Source: Spartobacteria bacterium
Lineage (GTDB): Bacteria > Verrucomicrobiota > Verrucomicrobiia > Chthoniobacterales > UBA10450
Assembly (NCBI GenBank): GCA_003169695.1
Contig: PNAS01000044.1
Location: 1-64,000 of the forward strand
DNA length: 64,000 nucleotides
Reading direction: 5' to 3'
Under the pieces are notes generated by a model. The model had not been told where the DNA came from. It saw only the letters and a list, made by a program, of their open reading frames with translations, and searched no databases. Positions 27,723 to 35,230 of the stretch are shown here, in pieces. Each line of letters begins with the position of its first letter. Position 1 is the stretch's first letter. The position numbers were made by a program, and so were the translations under genes.

Positions 27723-28436
27723 TCATGAGAAGAACGCGACTAGGCCGCCGATACCATCTTGCAGCCCGTGGGCCAGCATTCCGGGGCGCAGGCTCTTGCG
27801 CCAGTAGGCAAGCAGTCCCAGTAGCAGTCCCTGAGCCATGATGAGAACCATGACCTTCTCGTAATACCCGTGGGCGAGACCAAAGATCACCCCTTGAAGG
27901 ACGATAGCGAATACACGGCTGCCGGTCCACGCGCTGAATTGTTGGGTGAGATATCCACGGAAGATGAGCTCTTCACAAAAGCCGCCAGTCGCGGCGCACG
28001 CCAGCCATACCACAAGCTCGAATCCGGTCTTGGGCGTGATACCGGTCACGTTGCTATTGGCATCGCCCCCAATAAGATGAACCAGAACTCCTATCAGCGG
28101 GACTGCGACAACAAGAAACCCGACGGCAAGTCCTAGATCTTTGAAGAAAGCGCCAAGGGTCTGCCAACGGCCTGAAACCACACTACCTATTGAGAGCCCG
28201 CGGCGTCTAAGTGCGAGCCAGATCAAAAAAACCACACACCACTCTTGTACCAGGATTGTGATGTAGCTTGAGAGCCGGGAACTTATGCCTGGCACATTTG
28301 CGTTTGGTAGTCCGTGCTGGTACCAGCTCGCGATCGACCCGACAGCTAGAGGCACTAGCACCAGTACGGTATGCCACCAGGGCGCAATGGGCTCTCTCGC
28401 AGTATCGGCGGACGTTGTCACTGTGCTTGATGACAT
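27723..28436 (-). CDS. CPBP-family intramembrane glutamic endopeptidase
   Basis: This 237-residue membrane protein has about six to eight hydrophobic segments and the three CPBP (Abi/CAAX-type) motifs: FCEELIFRGYL (tandem Glu and Arg), FGLAHGYYEK, and HGLQDG near the end. Bacterial members cleave membrane peptides and can act in bacteriocin immunity. It is divergent from the LysR-type gene at 28595, with an inverted-repeat operator candidate between them, so that regulator may control it. Confidence 0.85.
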   Translation of the reverse strand: MSSSTVTTSADTAREPIAPWWHTVLVLVPLAVGSIASWYQHGLPNANVPGISSRLSSYITILVQEWCVVFLIWLALRRRGLSIGSVVSGRWQTLGAFFKDLGLAVGFLVVAVPLIGVLVHLIGGDANSNVTGITPKTGFELVVWLACAATGGFCEELIFRGYLTQQFSAWTGSRVFAIVLQGVIFGLAHGYYEKVMVLIMAQGLLLGLLAYWRKSLRPGMLAHGLQDGIGGLVAFFS

Positions 28437-28523
28437 TGTGTGTTCGTCTCCCTAGCCATTATGGCGCCGGCAAATCCACTCTCATGCGGTACAAATAATC
28501 CAGAACAATAATTGCCTCAACTT

Positions 28524-28554
28524 CATAATATTCAAAATTAACTTGCTTATTATG
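28524..28554. promoter_or_regulatory. Inverted repeat in the divergent CPBP-LysR promoter region
   Basis: CATAATA at 28524-28530 is an exact inverted match to TATTATG at 28548-28554, with 17 bp between. The surrounding 28,500-28,560 stretch is markedly AT-rich compared with its neighbours. LysR-type regulators bind interrupted dyads of this kind in the shared promoter of the gene they regulate. Confidence 0.5.
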
Positions 28555-28594
28555 CACTATTTGGTTGAATCTTGGTTTCTGGTAAGGCCTAAGC

Positions 28595-29536
28595 TTGTTT
28601 GCGGAACTCAAAACTCTGGTTGCACTAGCTAAGACTGGCTCGATGGAGCGAGCCGCCAAGGATCTCTACCTTACGCCTTCAGCATTGACTCGAAGGATTC
28701 AGCGCTTAGAGGCCGAACTTGGTGTTGTTCTCCTTGACCGACATTTCAAACCTCCAAAGCTGACGCAAGCGGGATTCGAGGTTCTAGAGAAGAGCCGCAC
28801 TATTCTTTCGTCTCTGAGCGATTTGAAGGCTTCCACGTCTGGGACCACACCCCCGGTTGGGCCTTTTCGTCTGGGTCTCTCTCATGCTCTGGCGCGGCCG
28901 GACATATCTGAGGTCATTATCGAACTGGGCAAGCAATTTCCTCTCCTTCAACCCAACATTTGCAATGATATAAGTTGCCAGTTATTGGCACGCCTGCACC
29001 TTGGTGAGTTGGACGGGGCACTTGTCATCTTGCCCATTGACACGGCTCTGCCGCACGACCTGGAGGGAGTAACGCTTTCGCATGAAGCGATGCGACTCGT
29101 TCACGCACGAACCTCGGCTCAACTAAGGTCTTCGAAATCCTCGGAATTTTATCGGCGGAATTGGGTTCTTAATCCAGTCGGATGTTTGGTGCGAGAAGAG
29201 ATAAAGAATCGGGTTGAACACCTCGGCGTTCCACTCATTGTTGCCGCCGAGCTGCACAATCCGGACTTGCAACTCTCGCTCATTGCTGGGAATGTGGGCG
29301 TGGGAATGTTGCGAGCCAGCTTTCTACGGACACACTCGCTGCGCACTCGACTAAGTATTATTGAGCATCCGAATTTCAATATTTCAATCAGGATCGCCTT
29401 CTTTCGTGCCAGGCATCTTGGCACACGAGAGCAGGTAGCCCTCGAACTTCAGCGGATACTCGTGAAACACTTCAAAGGTGCCAGTGAGGCCCCCCTCCGA
29501 GTCACTCGGCGGATCGTGGCGGGCACGGCTCCTTAG
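28595..29536 (+). CDS. LysR-family transcriptional regulator
   Basis: The protein has 313 residues from a TTG at 28595. An N-terminal winged helix (ELKTLVALAKTGSMERAAKD, LYLTPSALTRRIQRLEAELG) is followed by a linker and a substrate-binding domain (PFRLGLSHALARPDISEVII; ALVILPIDTALPHDLEGVTL; SLIAGNVGVGMLRASF). LysR-type regulators usually activate a divergent target and repress themselves, here probably the CPBP protease gene. The inducer is unknown. Confidence 0.88.
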   Translation: MFAELKTLVALAKTGSMERAAKDLYLTPSALTRRIQRLEAELGVVLLDRHFKPPKLTQAGFEVLEKSRTILSSLSDLKASTSGTTPPVGPFRLGLSHALARPDISEVIIELGKQFPLLQPNICNDISCQLLARLHLGELDGALVILPIDTALPHDLEGVTLSHEAMRLVHARTSAQLRSSKSSEFYRRNWVLNPVGCLVREEIKNRVEHLGVPLIVAAELHNPDLQLSLIAGNVGVGMLRASFLRTHSLRTRLSIIEHPNFNISIRIAFFRARHLGTREQVALELQRILVKHFKGASEAPLRVTRRIVAGTAP

Positions 29537-29627
29537 GGCGCTAATCTGGATGCAACTGACTCGGTCGGCGACTAATCGGGGAATCGTGCGACTCCGTTTG
29601 GTCTGAGAATACAATCTTCCGACCCTG

Positions 29628-29822
29628 TTATTTTGGTTGCGTCGGATCGGCGATCGCGGTGGCGCCGATCTGCTTGAACTTCGGGATCACGGCACCGGTG
29701 TTGTCATGCGTCATCACATGGCGCGGGCGGATCGAAACAAAATCGCCGGCGCGCACCACGGTTCCCGCCGCGAGTCCATCAGCGTGTCGTGCGGCAATCT
29801 TCTCGACGAGCGTGAGGCCCAT
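29628..29822 (-). pseudogene. N-terminal fragment of a second hydro-lyase gene
   Basis: This fragment encodes MGLTLVEKIAARHADGLAAG and so on to IADPTQPK and a stop. It matches residues 1-63 of the intact hydro-lyase at 24765-26753 with only five amino-acid differences, and the identity ends right after QP. It retains its start codon but none of the catalytic residues. Together with the dehydrogenase fragment at 22113 it brackets the block 22280-29627. Confidence 0.85.
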
Positions 29823-29840
29823 ATCTAATTCAGCGAACCT

Positions 29841-30056
29841 TTATTTCGTGAGTGAGGGCGTTCGTTGACGAATGATCTTCCGTAGCGACACATTCACGGA
29901 CCTGGAGCTGGAGAATACCTTGGCGACATCAGGCTCCAGGACGACGACGTTCGCGCCCTGCGCATAACGGCGCACGTATTTTCCACGCTTGCCTTGCGAG
30001 AAATCGTCTTCGTCGCGCATCGGCGTTCGAGCGGACTTATTCGATGTTTTCTTCAT
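29841..30056 (-). CDS. Antitoxin-like small protein, no visible toxin partner
   Basis: This 71-residue protein contains RDEDDFSQGKRGKYVRRYAQ and NVVVLEPDVAKVFSSSRSVN, the conserved pattern of small antitoxin-like proteins found next to BrnT-like or PIN-type toxins (family recollection, not searched). No toxin gene adjoins it: the 29628 fragment lies downstream and the 30082 module upstream. It may be an orphan left when its partner was lost. Confidence 0.6.
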   Translation of the reverse strand: MKKTSNKSARTPMRDEDDFSQGKRGKYVRRYAQGANVVVLEPDVAKVFSSSRSVNVSLRKIIRQRTPSLTK

Positions 30057-30081
30057 AAAACTTGTGCTCTCGCCGGCTCAA

Positions 30082-30264
30082 TCAGCGTCTCGACTGCTTC
30101 CCGCTGGGATTCTTCCGCGTGCCGTAGGGCTTAAGCAGTTTTGCTCCCATGTCGTTGAGCCGCTGATAGTAATCGGGGTTTTTCTCCGCCTCACGCGCCA
30201 TGGCCTCCTTGATTTTTCGAATCCCCAGCAAGGTTTTGGATTCGCGCAGTTCGATCTTTTTCAC
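30082..30264 (-). CDS. Small basic protein downstream of a PIN toxin (probable antitoxin)
   Basis: The 60-residue protein (MKKIELRESKTLLGIRKIKE ... YYQRLNDMGAKLLKPYGTRK) starts at a GTG at 30264, only 3 bp after the toxin stop, behind an AGGAGG site. It is the second gene of the pair, the reverse of the usual antitoxin-first order. Its role is inferred from position. Confidence 0.6.
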   Translation of the reverse strand: MKKIELRESKTLLGIRKIKEAMAREAEKNPDYYQRLNDMGAKLLKPYGTRKNPSGKQSRR

Positions 30265-30267
30265 AAT

Positions 30268-30723
30268 TCAATTACCTCCTCTGGCGTATGGATCCGGATC
30301 GGCGGAAGACGACATGGCCAGATTTGTCCGATTGATACCCTCGATCCGTCGCACATTTGCCAGATGCTTCATGTTCCACGTTACCACAACATCCAAATTG
30401 TTGAGAACTGCCAATGCCACGTGCACGGCATCGTCTCGGTAGCGGGCGGGAATCACGCCATCGGTCACATATCGCCCGGCCAAAGCCACGGCCTCATCGC
30501 TGATGGGAAGATTTTCCACTGGAAGCCGGGCCACGGCCTCCAACAGCTTGTCGCGCACAGCTGGAGAGGCGCGGTTCAATTCTGCCAGCACCAATTCCGA
30601 GATGTAGAGCTTGTCGGGGCTGATCGCGAGCCACTCGAAAAACTGTCGTGTCACCTCCTGCTTCTCGGGCGCGTCGTCTGCGAGCAGAAAACTCGGCACC
30701 GTCGTTTCGAGATAGAGTTTCAA
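30268..30723 (-). CDS. PIN-domain protein, probable toxin
   Basis: The family start MKLYLETTVPSFL is reached at a TTG at 30723; an ATG at 30810 would add 29 residues and overlap the upstream gene. Acidic positions are Glu in YLETTVPS, Glu in SELVLAELNRA, and Asp in RYRDDAVHVALA, followed by the VVTWNMKHLANV signature of this PIN subgroup. It is likely an RNase toxin; the small gene at 30082 is the candidate antitoxin. The pair follows the HD-domain gene on the same strand. Confidence 0.7.
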   Translation of the reverse strand: MKLYLETTVPSFLLADDAPEKQEVTRQFFEWLAISPDKLYISELVLAELNRASPAVRDKLLEAVARLPVENLPISDEAVALAGRYVTDGVIPARYRDDAVHVALAVLNNLDVVVTWNMKHLANVRRIEGINRTNLAMSSSADPDPYARGGN

Positions 30724-30766
30724 TTCTTCCTGCTCAAGAAAACCAATTGAGACAGCACCCAATGCG

Positions 30767-31375
30767 TCACTTCTTGGTGGCCCGCTTCCCGAGAAGTTTG
30801 GCGATGTCAAAGTCCACGAAGTCGGCGTGATGGAAAATTATCGACTCGATCGAGCGCTCCATCTTATCGCCCTCGTGACTGTGCGTGGCGATGATGTGCA
30901 TGACTTCGCCGGGAATGCCGTGCTTGTAGGCTAGCGCGACGCCGGTGAAGGGATGCCGCACCTGCTGGCCGAATTTGCCCTGAATCACATTGCCTGACGC
31001 GTCCTTATCAAACTCCAGCGGTTTGCCCACATCCGCCAGAAGCGCACCTGCGATGAGGTAGTCGCGTTGAATGGGAATGCTGCAGCGGAAGGATTTCTTG
31101 AGCACATCGGCGATGGCGGTGCATTGCCGAGCGCAGGAATTGAGATGCTCGACGAAAGTCATCTTAATGTCGCCGGCGAGCAGGGTGAACTTGACCGCTC
31201 GAAGTTCGGCGAAGGTCCAGCCCTTGCCGCCGCACCCCGTGGTAATGGCCTCGCTCCAGACCGCAGCGACCTTTTCGCGCAGCGACTTGTTCTTGATCTT
31301 CCTGATGCTGGGAAAGAGTTCTGCGATTTTAGTGACGCCGTAGGCGGTTGGTTGGTTTGCTTTCATCGTGTTCAT
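30767..31375 (-). CDS. HD-domain phosphohydrolase-like protein
   Basis: The 202-residue protein contains HD-like elements: FVEHLNSCARQCTAIA, AGALLADVGKPLEFD, RHPFTGVALAYKHGIP and IATHSHEGD, then SIIFHHADFVDFDIAK. In typical members the second motif reads LLHDVGK; here the His is replaced by Ala (LLADVGK), which would weaken metal binding. The gene overlaps the preceding one by 4 bp (ATGA) and is the last gene of the citrate-lyase-like operon. Its substrate is unknown. Confidence 0.7.
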   Translation of the reverse strand: MNTMKANQPTAYGVTKIAELFPSIRKIKNKSLREKVAAVWSEAITTGCGGKGWTFAELRAVKFTLLAGDIKMTFVEHLNSCARQCTAIADVLKKSFRCSIPIQRDYLIAGALLADVGKPLEFDKDASGNVIQGKFGQQVRHPFTGVALAYKHGIPGEVMHIIATHSHEGDKMERSIESIIFHHADFVDFDIAKLLGKRATKK

Positions 31376-31653
31376 TTCGATTTCAGGCGGTATTTTGGAG
31401 GTTTGCCAGAAGTTCTCTGGACTAATTTTCTAGCTTCTAAATCGAGCTTAACGGTTTCTCCATACCAACTGATGTTCCCTGAAAACTTGCCCTTTAAGCT
31501 CTGGTTGAGCCGATCGAATAATTCGTCATGAGTGAGTTCCTTCTTTTGCAAAGCAGAAAGGATCGCCTTCTTGAGCGCTTCGTATTTTTGCTTGTCGATA
31601 TTTTTCCCACTTTTACCTAATGGATGTTTGGTCAGTATTTTTTCTTCGTTCAT
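31372..31653 (-). CDS. DUF6958-like small protein
   Basis: The 93-residue protein opens EEKILTKHPLGKSGKNIDKQ and continues KYEALKKAILSALQKKELTH, then SWYGETVKLDLEARKLVQRT, which looks like a winged-helix DNA-binding fold. I place it in the DUF6958 group from memory. It overlaps its neighbours by 4 bp on both sides, so it is translated together with the citrate-lyase-like pair and the HD-domain gene. Confidence 0.65.
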   Translation of the reverse strand: MNEEKILTKHPLGKSGKNIDKQKYEALKKAILSALQKKELTHDELFDRLNQSLKGKFSGNISWYGETVKLDLEARKLVQRTSGKPPKYRLKSK

Positions 31654-33413
31654 CGTTGTTCGCCTTCTTCCTTGGGATTTGGACCTTCGGACTTGGAGCT
31701 TCCGCCAGAGATGCTTCTCGGCGGCGGTCCGTCATAGCCGTGTTTGACGGGATCAATTCGCCGCATCGGTTTCTCGCGGGTTTGCTCTTCGATGACATGC
31801 GCTACTAAACCCGGCGTTCGTGCAATCATGAAAATACCGTTGAACGCCGCGGGATTCATTCCCAGATCGGCGAGGATGGCTCCGATGGCGCCGTCCACAT
31901 TGATGGGGAGCGGTTTCTTCGCATCGGCGAACGATTTTTCCACGGCCCGCGCCGCCTGCATGTGCGTTCCGTCCACGCCGGCTTCGCGCGCCAGCTCGAA
32001 CAAACGCGCGGTGCGCGGATCCTTGGTGTGATAGCGATGACCAAATCCTGGCATTCGATCGCCCGCTTCCTTCATGGCCGCGAGTGTGAGCATGGCGGCT
32101 TCCTCCATCGAGATGGATTTGCTCGTGGCGCGATCGGCAATCTTTTTCAGTTGCCGGGCGCAATCCTCAATAGCGCCGCCATGATGACGATTGATCGACA
32201 TGATGCCGGCGGCGACCGACGCGCTCAACGAGGCGCCGGTGGATGCGACGGTTCGCGCGGCCAACGCGCTCGGAGGCGTGGCGCCATGATCGATCGACGC
32301 CACCAAGACCGCGTCCATCAAACGTCCGATCTCGAGCGACGGCAACTCGCCGGTCAAAATCAAATGCACCGCGGCGCCAAAGGAGGCGCGTCCCATGAGA
32401 TCGGCGATGTCGTATCCGCGCACCGCGACTCGGTTAGGCTCGATGCGAGTCACGGCGGTATTCCACACGGCATTCTTGTCAGTTTCGCTCATAAGACTTT
32501 TCCCGTTTATGCGTTTGAGAATATCAACCACCGCACTCGGTAGCTCGCCAAATGCATCGACCACCGTGGCGCCCGCCTCCCGCAAGGCTTTCACTTTGCC
32601 GGCGTGCGTGCCGCGACCACCTTCGATAATGGCCCCGGCGTGACTGAAGCGCGTGCCTTCGCGCGCCGCCTTCCCGCCGATGTAGGCGATGACCGGCTTG
32701 GTCACTTTTCGATCGCGAATCAGCTGTGCCAGTTCCTCTTCTTGGGACGAACCAATTTCACCAAAGATCACGATGGCTTCGGTGAGCGGATCGGCCTCAA
32801 ACATCAGCGCCGCATCGGGAATACGAATTCCAAGAACCGCGTCGCCGCCAATGTGCGCGATGGTCGAAATGCGCACTCCGGACTGTCCGAGGTAGTAGCC
32901 CGTGCTCGAAGCCATCCCGCCGGAACGACTGATCACTCCAACGCCGGTCGGGATGCCGGGCTTGAACCATTGCCGCGCACTTTCGGCGCGGCCCCCGATC
33001 ATGCCGACCACGGCCTTGCCCGGGCTCAGGACGCCGAGCGTGTTGGGTCCGACAAACATCGCGCCATTCGCTTTAGCCGCGGCGGCGATTTCCATCGCAT
33101 CCCACACCGGCACGCGATCAGGCACGAGGACAGTAAGTTTGATTCCCGCATCAATGGCGGAAATGGCTGCGTCTTTCACGCCGACCGCAGGAACAAAAAG
33201 GACCGAGATGTCGATCTTTCCCAAAGCTTTCACCGCATCCTGCGGCGTGTTGAAGACAGGCACGCCCAGGACCGCTTGTCCGCCTTTACCCGGTGTTACA
33301 CCCGCGACAACATTGGTTCCGTACTCACGCATCAGGCGAGTGCGCGCCTGACCTTCGCGACCCGTGATGCCTTGCACCAGAACGCGCTTTGTTTCGTCGA
33401 TCAAAATTGCCAT
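31650..33413 (-). CDS. ATP-citrate-lyase-like subunit: SucD-like domain fused to a citryl-CoA-lyase domain
   Basis: This 587-residue protein has two parts. Residues 1-300 are a succinyl-CoA-ligase alpha-like unit with CoA-binding GITGREGQARTRLMREYG and the phosphohistidine loop TRFSHAGAIIEGGRGTHAGK (His258). Residues about 312-560 are a citrate-synthase-fold lyase with HHGGAIED (410s), MPGFGHRYHTKDPRTARLFE (His459) and LPINVDGAIGAILADLG (Asp507), closest to citryl-CoA lyases. A SucD-lyase fusion is the layout of the large subunit of ATP-citrate lyase, which makes acetyl-CoA and oxaloacetate from citrate, CoA and ATP. It begins immediately after the stop of the SucC-like gene. The natural direction and substrate are inferred. 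Confidence 0.8.
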   Translation of the reverse strand: MAILIDETKRVLVQGITGREGQARTRLMREYGTNVVAGVTPGKGGQAVLGVPVFNTPQDAVKALGKIDISVLFVPAVGVKDAAISAIDAGIKLTVLVPDRVPVWDAMEIAAAAKANGAMFVGPNTLGVLSPGKAVVGMIGGRAESARQWFKPGIPTGVGVISRSGGMASSTGYYLGQSGVRISTIAHIGGDAVLGIRIPDAALMFEADPLTEAIVIFGEIGSSQEEELAQLIRDRKVTKPVIAYIGGKAAREGTRFSHAGAIIEGGRGTHAGKVKALREAGATVVDAFGELPSAVVDILKRINGKSLMSETDKNAVWNTAVTRIEPNRVAVRGYDIADLMGRASFGAAVHLILTGELPSLEIGRLMDAVLVASIDHGATPPSALAARTVASTGASLSASVAAGIMSINRHHGGAIEDCARQLKKIADRATSKSISMEEAAMLTLAAMKEAGDRMPGFGHRYHTKDPRTARLFELAREAGVDGTHMQAARAVEKSFADAKKPLPINVDGAIGAILADLGMNPAAFNGIFMIARTPGLVAHVIEEQTREKPMRRIDPVKHGYDGPPPRSISGGSSKSEGPNPKEEGEQR

Positions 33414-34970
33414 TTAGCGCGCGCCTCCAATCAATTCATCCAAGCCGGGAATATCGAGTTCCAGGTAAAAGCCTTCCACTCCGGCGAGTCGACACTCGAC
33501 ATCGCAGGCGAGCAACTCGGAATCTTTGTTGGCAAACTCTTCGCTCGGCAACGCCGCTGCAGGTCCGGCAGCTGCCGGACGATCCACGATCAATCCGCCC
33601 GAGTGCGTCTCCACGGCGCGACGAATCTGCGGCCACTTCGTGGTGTCAATCCAGACGCGACCACTTTTCACGGGAAACATGGTCGCCGACGGATCCTTGA
33701 CGAACTTCGGCACACGCGGAGCGCGCGGTTTCCATTTTGTGCCGCCCGCGCCTGCGACAAGTTCCGCGAAGCGCTCGGCGATCATGGCCGGCGCGTCGGT
33801 CTTGCGATAGCCCTCGACTGGCGCGCGAAGCAGCCCGGACATTCGCTGCAAAATATCCACGGCGCGGTCTTCGGTGTTGCCCCCCAAACGAATCACCGCT
33901 GGAATATGCAGATCAAGTTCCCAAAACGCCTTGGCCAGTCCATACGCGGACCAATATTGTTCCTGGCTCGCGACGCCGGAGCCCGAACCGAAATAACCCA
34001 CGATGTCGGGTTGAGCCAAAATAATCCGGCTGGCGCGATATACCTTGGACGCGGATGGATTGCCGCTGGTGTCGGTGAAATTGGCGATGGTGAATCCCGC
34101 GTTCACAATGGCGTCCATCGACATCATGGATCCGCCGCCGCCAGCGCCGTGAAAACCAACCAAACCTTTGGAATCTTTGGCAGCCACCGTGGCCAACTGC
34201 GCGAAATAAAATGTGCCGCGATGATCACTTTGCTCGGCGGCGTAGGCCACGCGTTCCAGGGCAGTAGGCGGATGATCGAATTCTCGTGCGATCTCGATCC
34301 CCAGTTCAGGGTGTCGCGCCACGGCGTAATCATCAATCGTGATGCGGCAATCAGCGGCGACGAACTGACCATCCTTTGTCAGCACCAGCGGATTTATTTC
34401 AAGCGAACGGGCTTCAACGCTGCGGGCGGCGGTAAATAATTTTTGAATCGAGTCGGCGAGTTGCGTCGCGTGCGCCGGCGAAAGACCGCACGAAGCGGCG
34501 GCTTCGCCAACGGCCGAATCCAGAGGTCCGCTCTTCACGTGGCAGGCGATGCGCCGGGTCGAGGCGGCACGCTCTTCGATTCCGCTGCCGCCGCCGGCCG
34601 CGAAAATAATCACCGGGGCGCGAGCGGCGTCATCAATTGCAAACGAAAGAAAAAACTCCCGCTCGATCGCAATTTTCTCTTCCACCAACACGGCTTCAAC
34701 GGGGAACTGGCCAACTTTCATGGCCAGCATGCGCGCCGCGTGGCCGCGAACATCATCTGGCCTCTTGGCAAACATCACCCCGCCGATGCCGGCTCGGCCG
34801 GTCGTCCAGGCTTGAATCTTGACGACCACTTCGGTGCCTTTCTTGCCGCCGGCGAGTTCTTTGGCCGCCGCCACGGCTTCCTCGGCGGTTAAGGCGGCGC
34901 GGCCCCGCGGAATCTTGAATCCGTTGGCGGCGAGAATGGCTTTGCCTTGATATTCGTGAAGTCGCGCCAT
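33414..34970 (-). CDS. ATP-citrate-lyase-like subunit: SucC-like ATP-grasp protein
   Basis: This 518-residue protein opens MARLHEYQGKAILAANGFKI, the ATP-grasp start of succinyl-CoA-ligase beta subunits. It has LEINPLVLTKDGQFVAADCR (Mg/ATP-binding residues) and a CoA-ligase region with GFHGAGGGGSMMSMDAIVNA and FTDTSGNPSASKVYRASRII. It is longer than a normal SucC (about 390), with an extra C-terminal segment of about 100 residues. It should bind ATP and pass phosphate to His258 of the partner encoded directly downstream. It is the first gene of the operon; a MITE-like palindrome lies 60 bp upstream. Confidence 0.8.
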   Translation of the reverse strand: MARLHEYQGKAILAANGFKIPRGRAALTAEEAVAAAKELAGGKKGTEVVVKIQAWTTGRAGIGGVMFAKRPDDVRGHAARMLAMKVGQFPVEAVLVEEKIAIEREFFLSFAIDDAARAPVIIFAAGGGSGIEERAASTRRIACHVKSGPLDSAVGEAAASCGLSPAHATQLADSIQKLFTAARSVEARSLEINPLVLTKDGQFVAADCRITIDDYAVARHPELGIEIAREFDHPPTALERVAYAAEQSDHRGTFYFAQLATVAAKDSKGLVGFHGAGGGGSMMSMDAIVNAGFTIANFTDTSGNPSASKVYRASRIILAQPDIVGYFGSGSGVASQEQYWSAYGLAKAFWELDLHIPAVIRLGGNTEDRAVDILQRMSGLLRAPVEGYRKTDAPAMIAERFAELVAGAGGTKWKPRAPRVPKFVKDPSATMFPVKSGRVWIDTTKWPQIRRAVETHSGGLIVDRPAAAGPAAALPSEEFANKDSELLACDVECRLAGVEGFYLELDIPGLDELIGGAR

Positions 34971-35030
34971 GGCCGGGTGCTATATATCGCTGCCGCCGAT
35001 CCTCGCAAACAATCAGCATGAAACAAAGTC

Positions 35031-35197
35031 TGTCATCCCGAGCCGCGCAGACGGCGAGGGACCTCACAAAGGCTCATACGTTTTCTTCAACCAGAAAATA
35101 TGGTTCAAAGTCTGGGTGGTGTAGATCGCGAAGCGACTATAGGAGGCCACTTGCGAGTTGGTGAGGTCCTTCGCCGTCTGCGCGCCTCAGGATGACA
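35031..35197. repeat. MITE-like element with 37-bp terminal inverted repeats
   Basis: The left arm (35031-35067, starting TGTCATCCCGAG) and the right arm (35161-35197, ending CTCAGGATGACA) are inverted copies differing at 3 of 37 positions. The 93-bp interior has no open reading frame. It lies between divergent operons. No target duplication is evident. The size and structure fit a non-autonomous element or a large REP pair. Confidence 0.8.
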
Positions 35198-35230
35198 GCA
35201 GCCCGCATTCAGCTTAATTTACGCAATCGT

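Noticed and set aside
32604-34439. A 611-codon plus-strand open frame opposite the citrate-lyase-like genes
   Set aside because: It mirrors two well-supported minus-strand genes, is rich in His and Arg as expected of antisense GC-rich DNA, and shows no domain.
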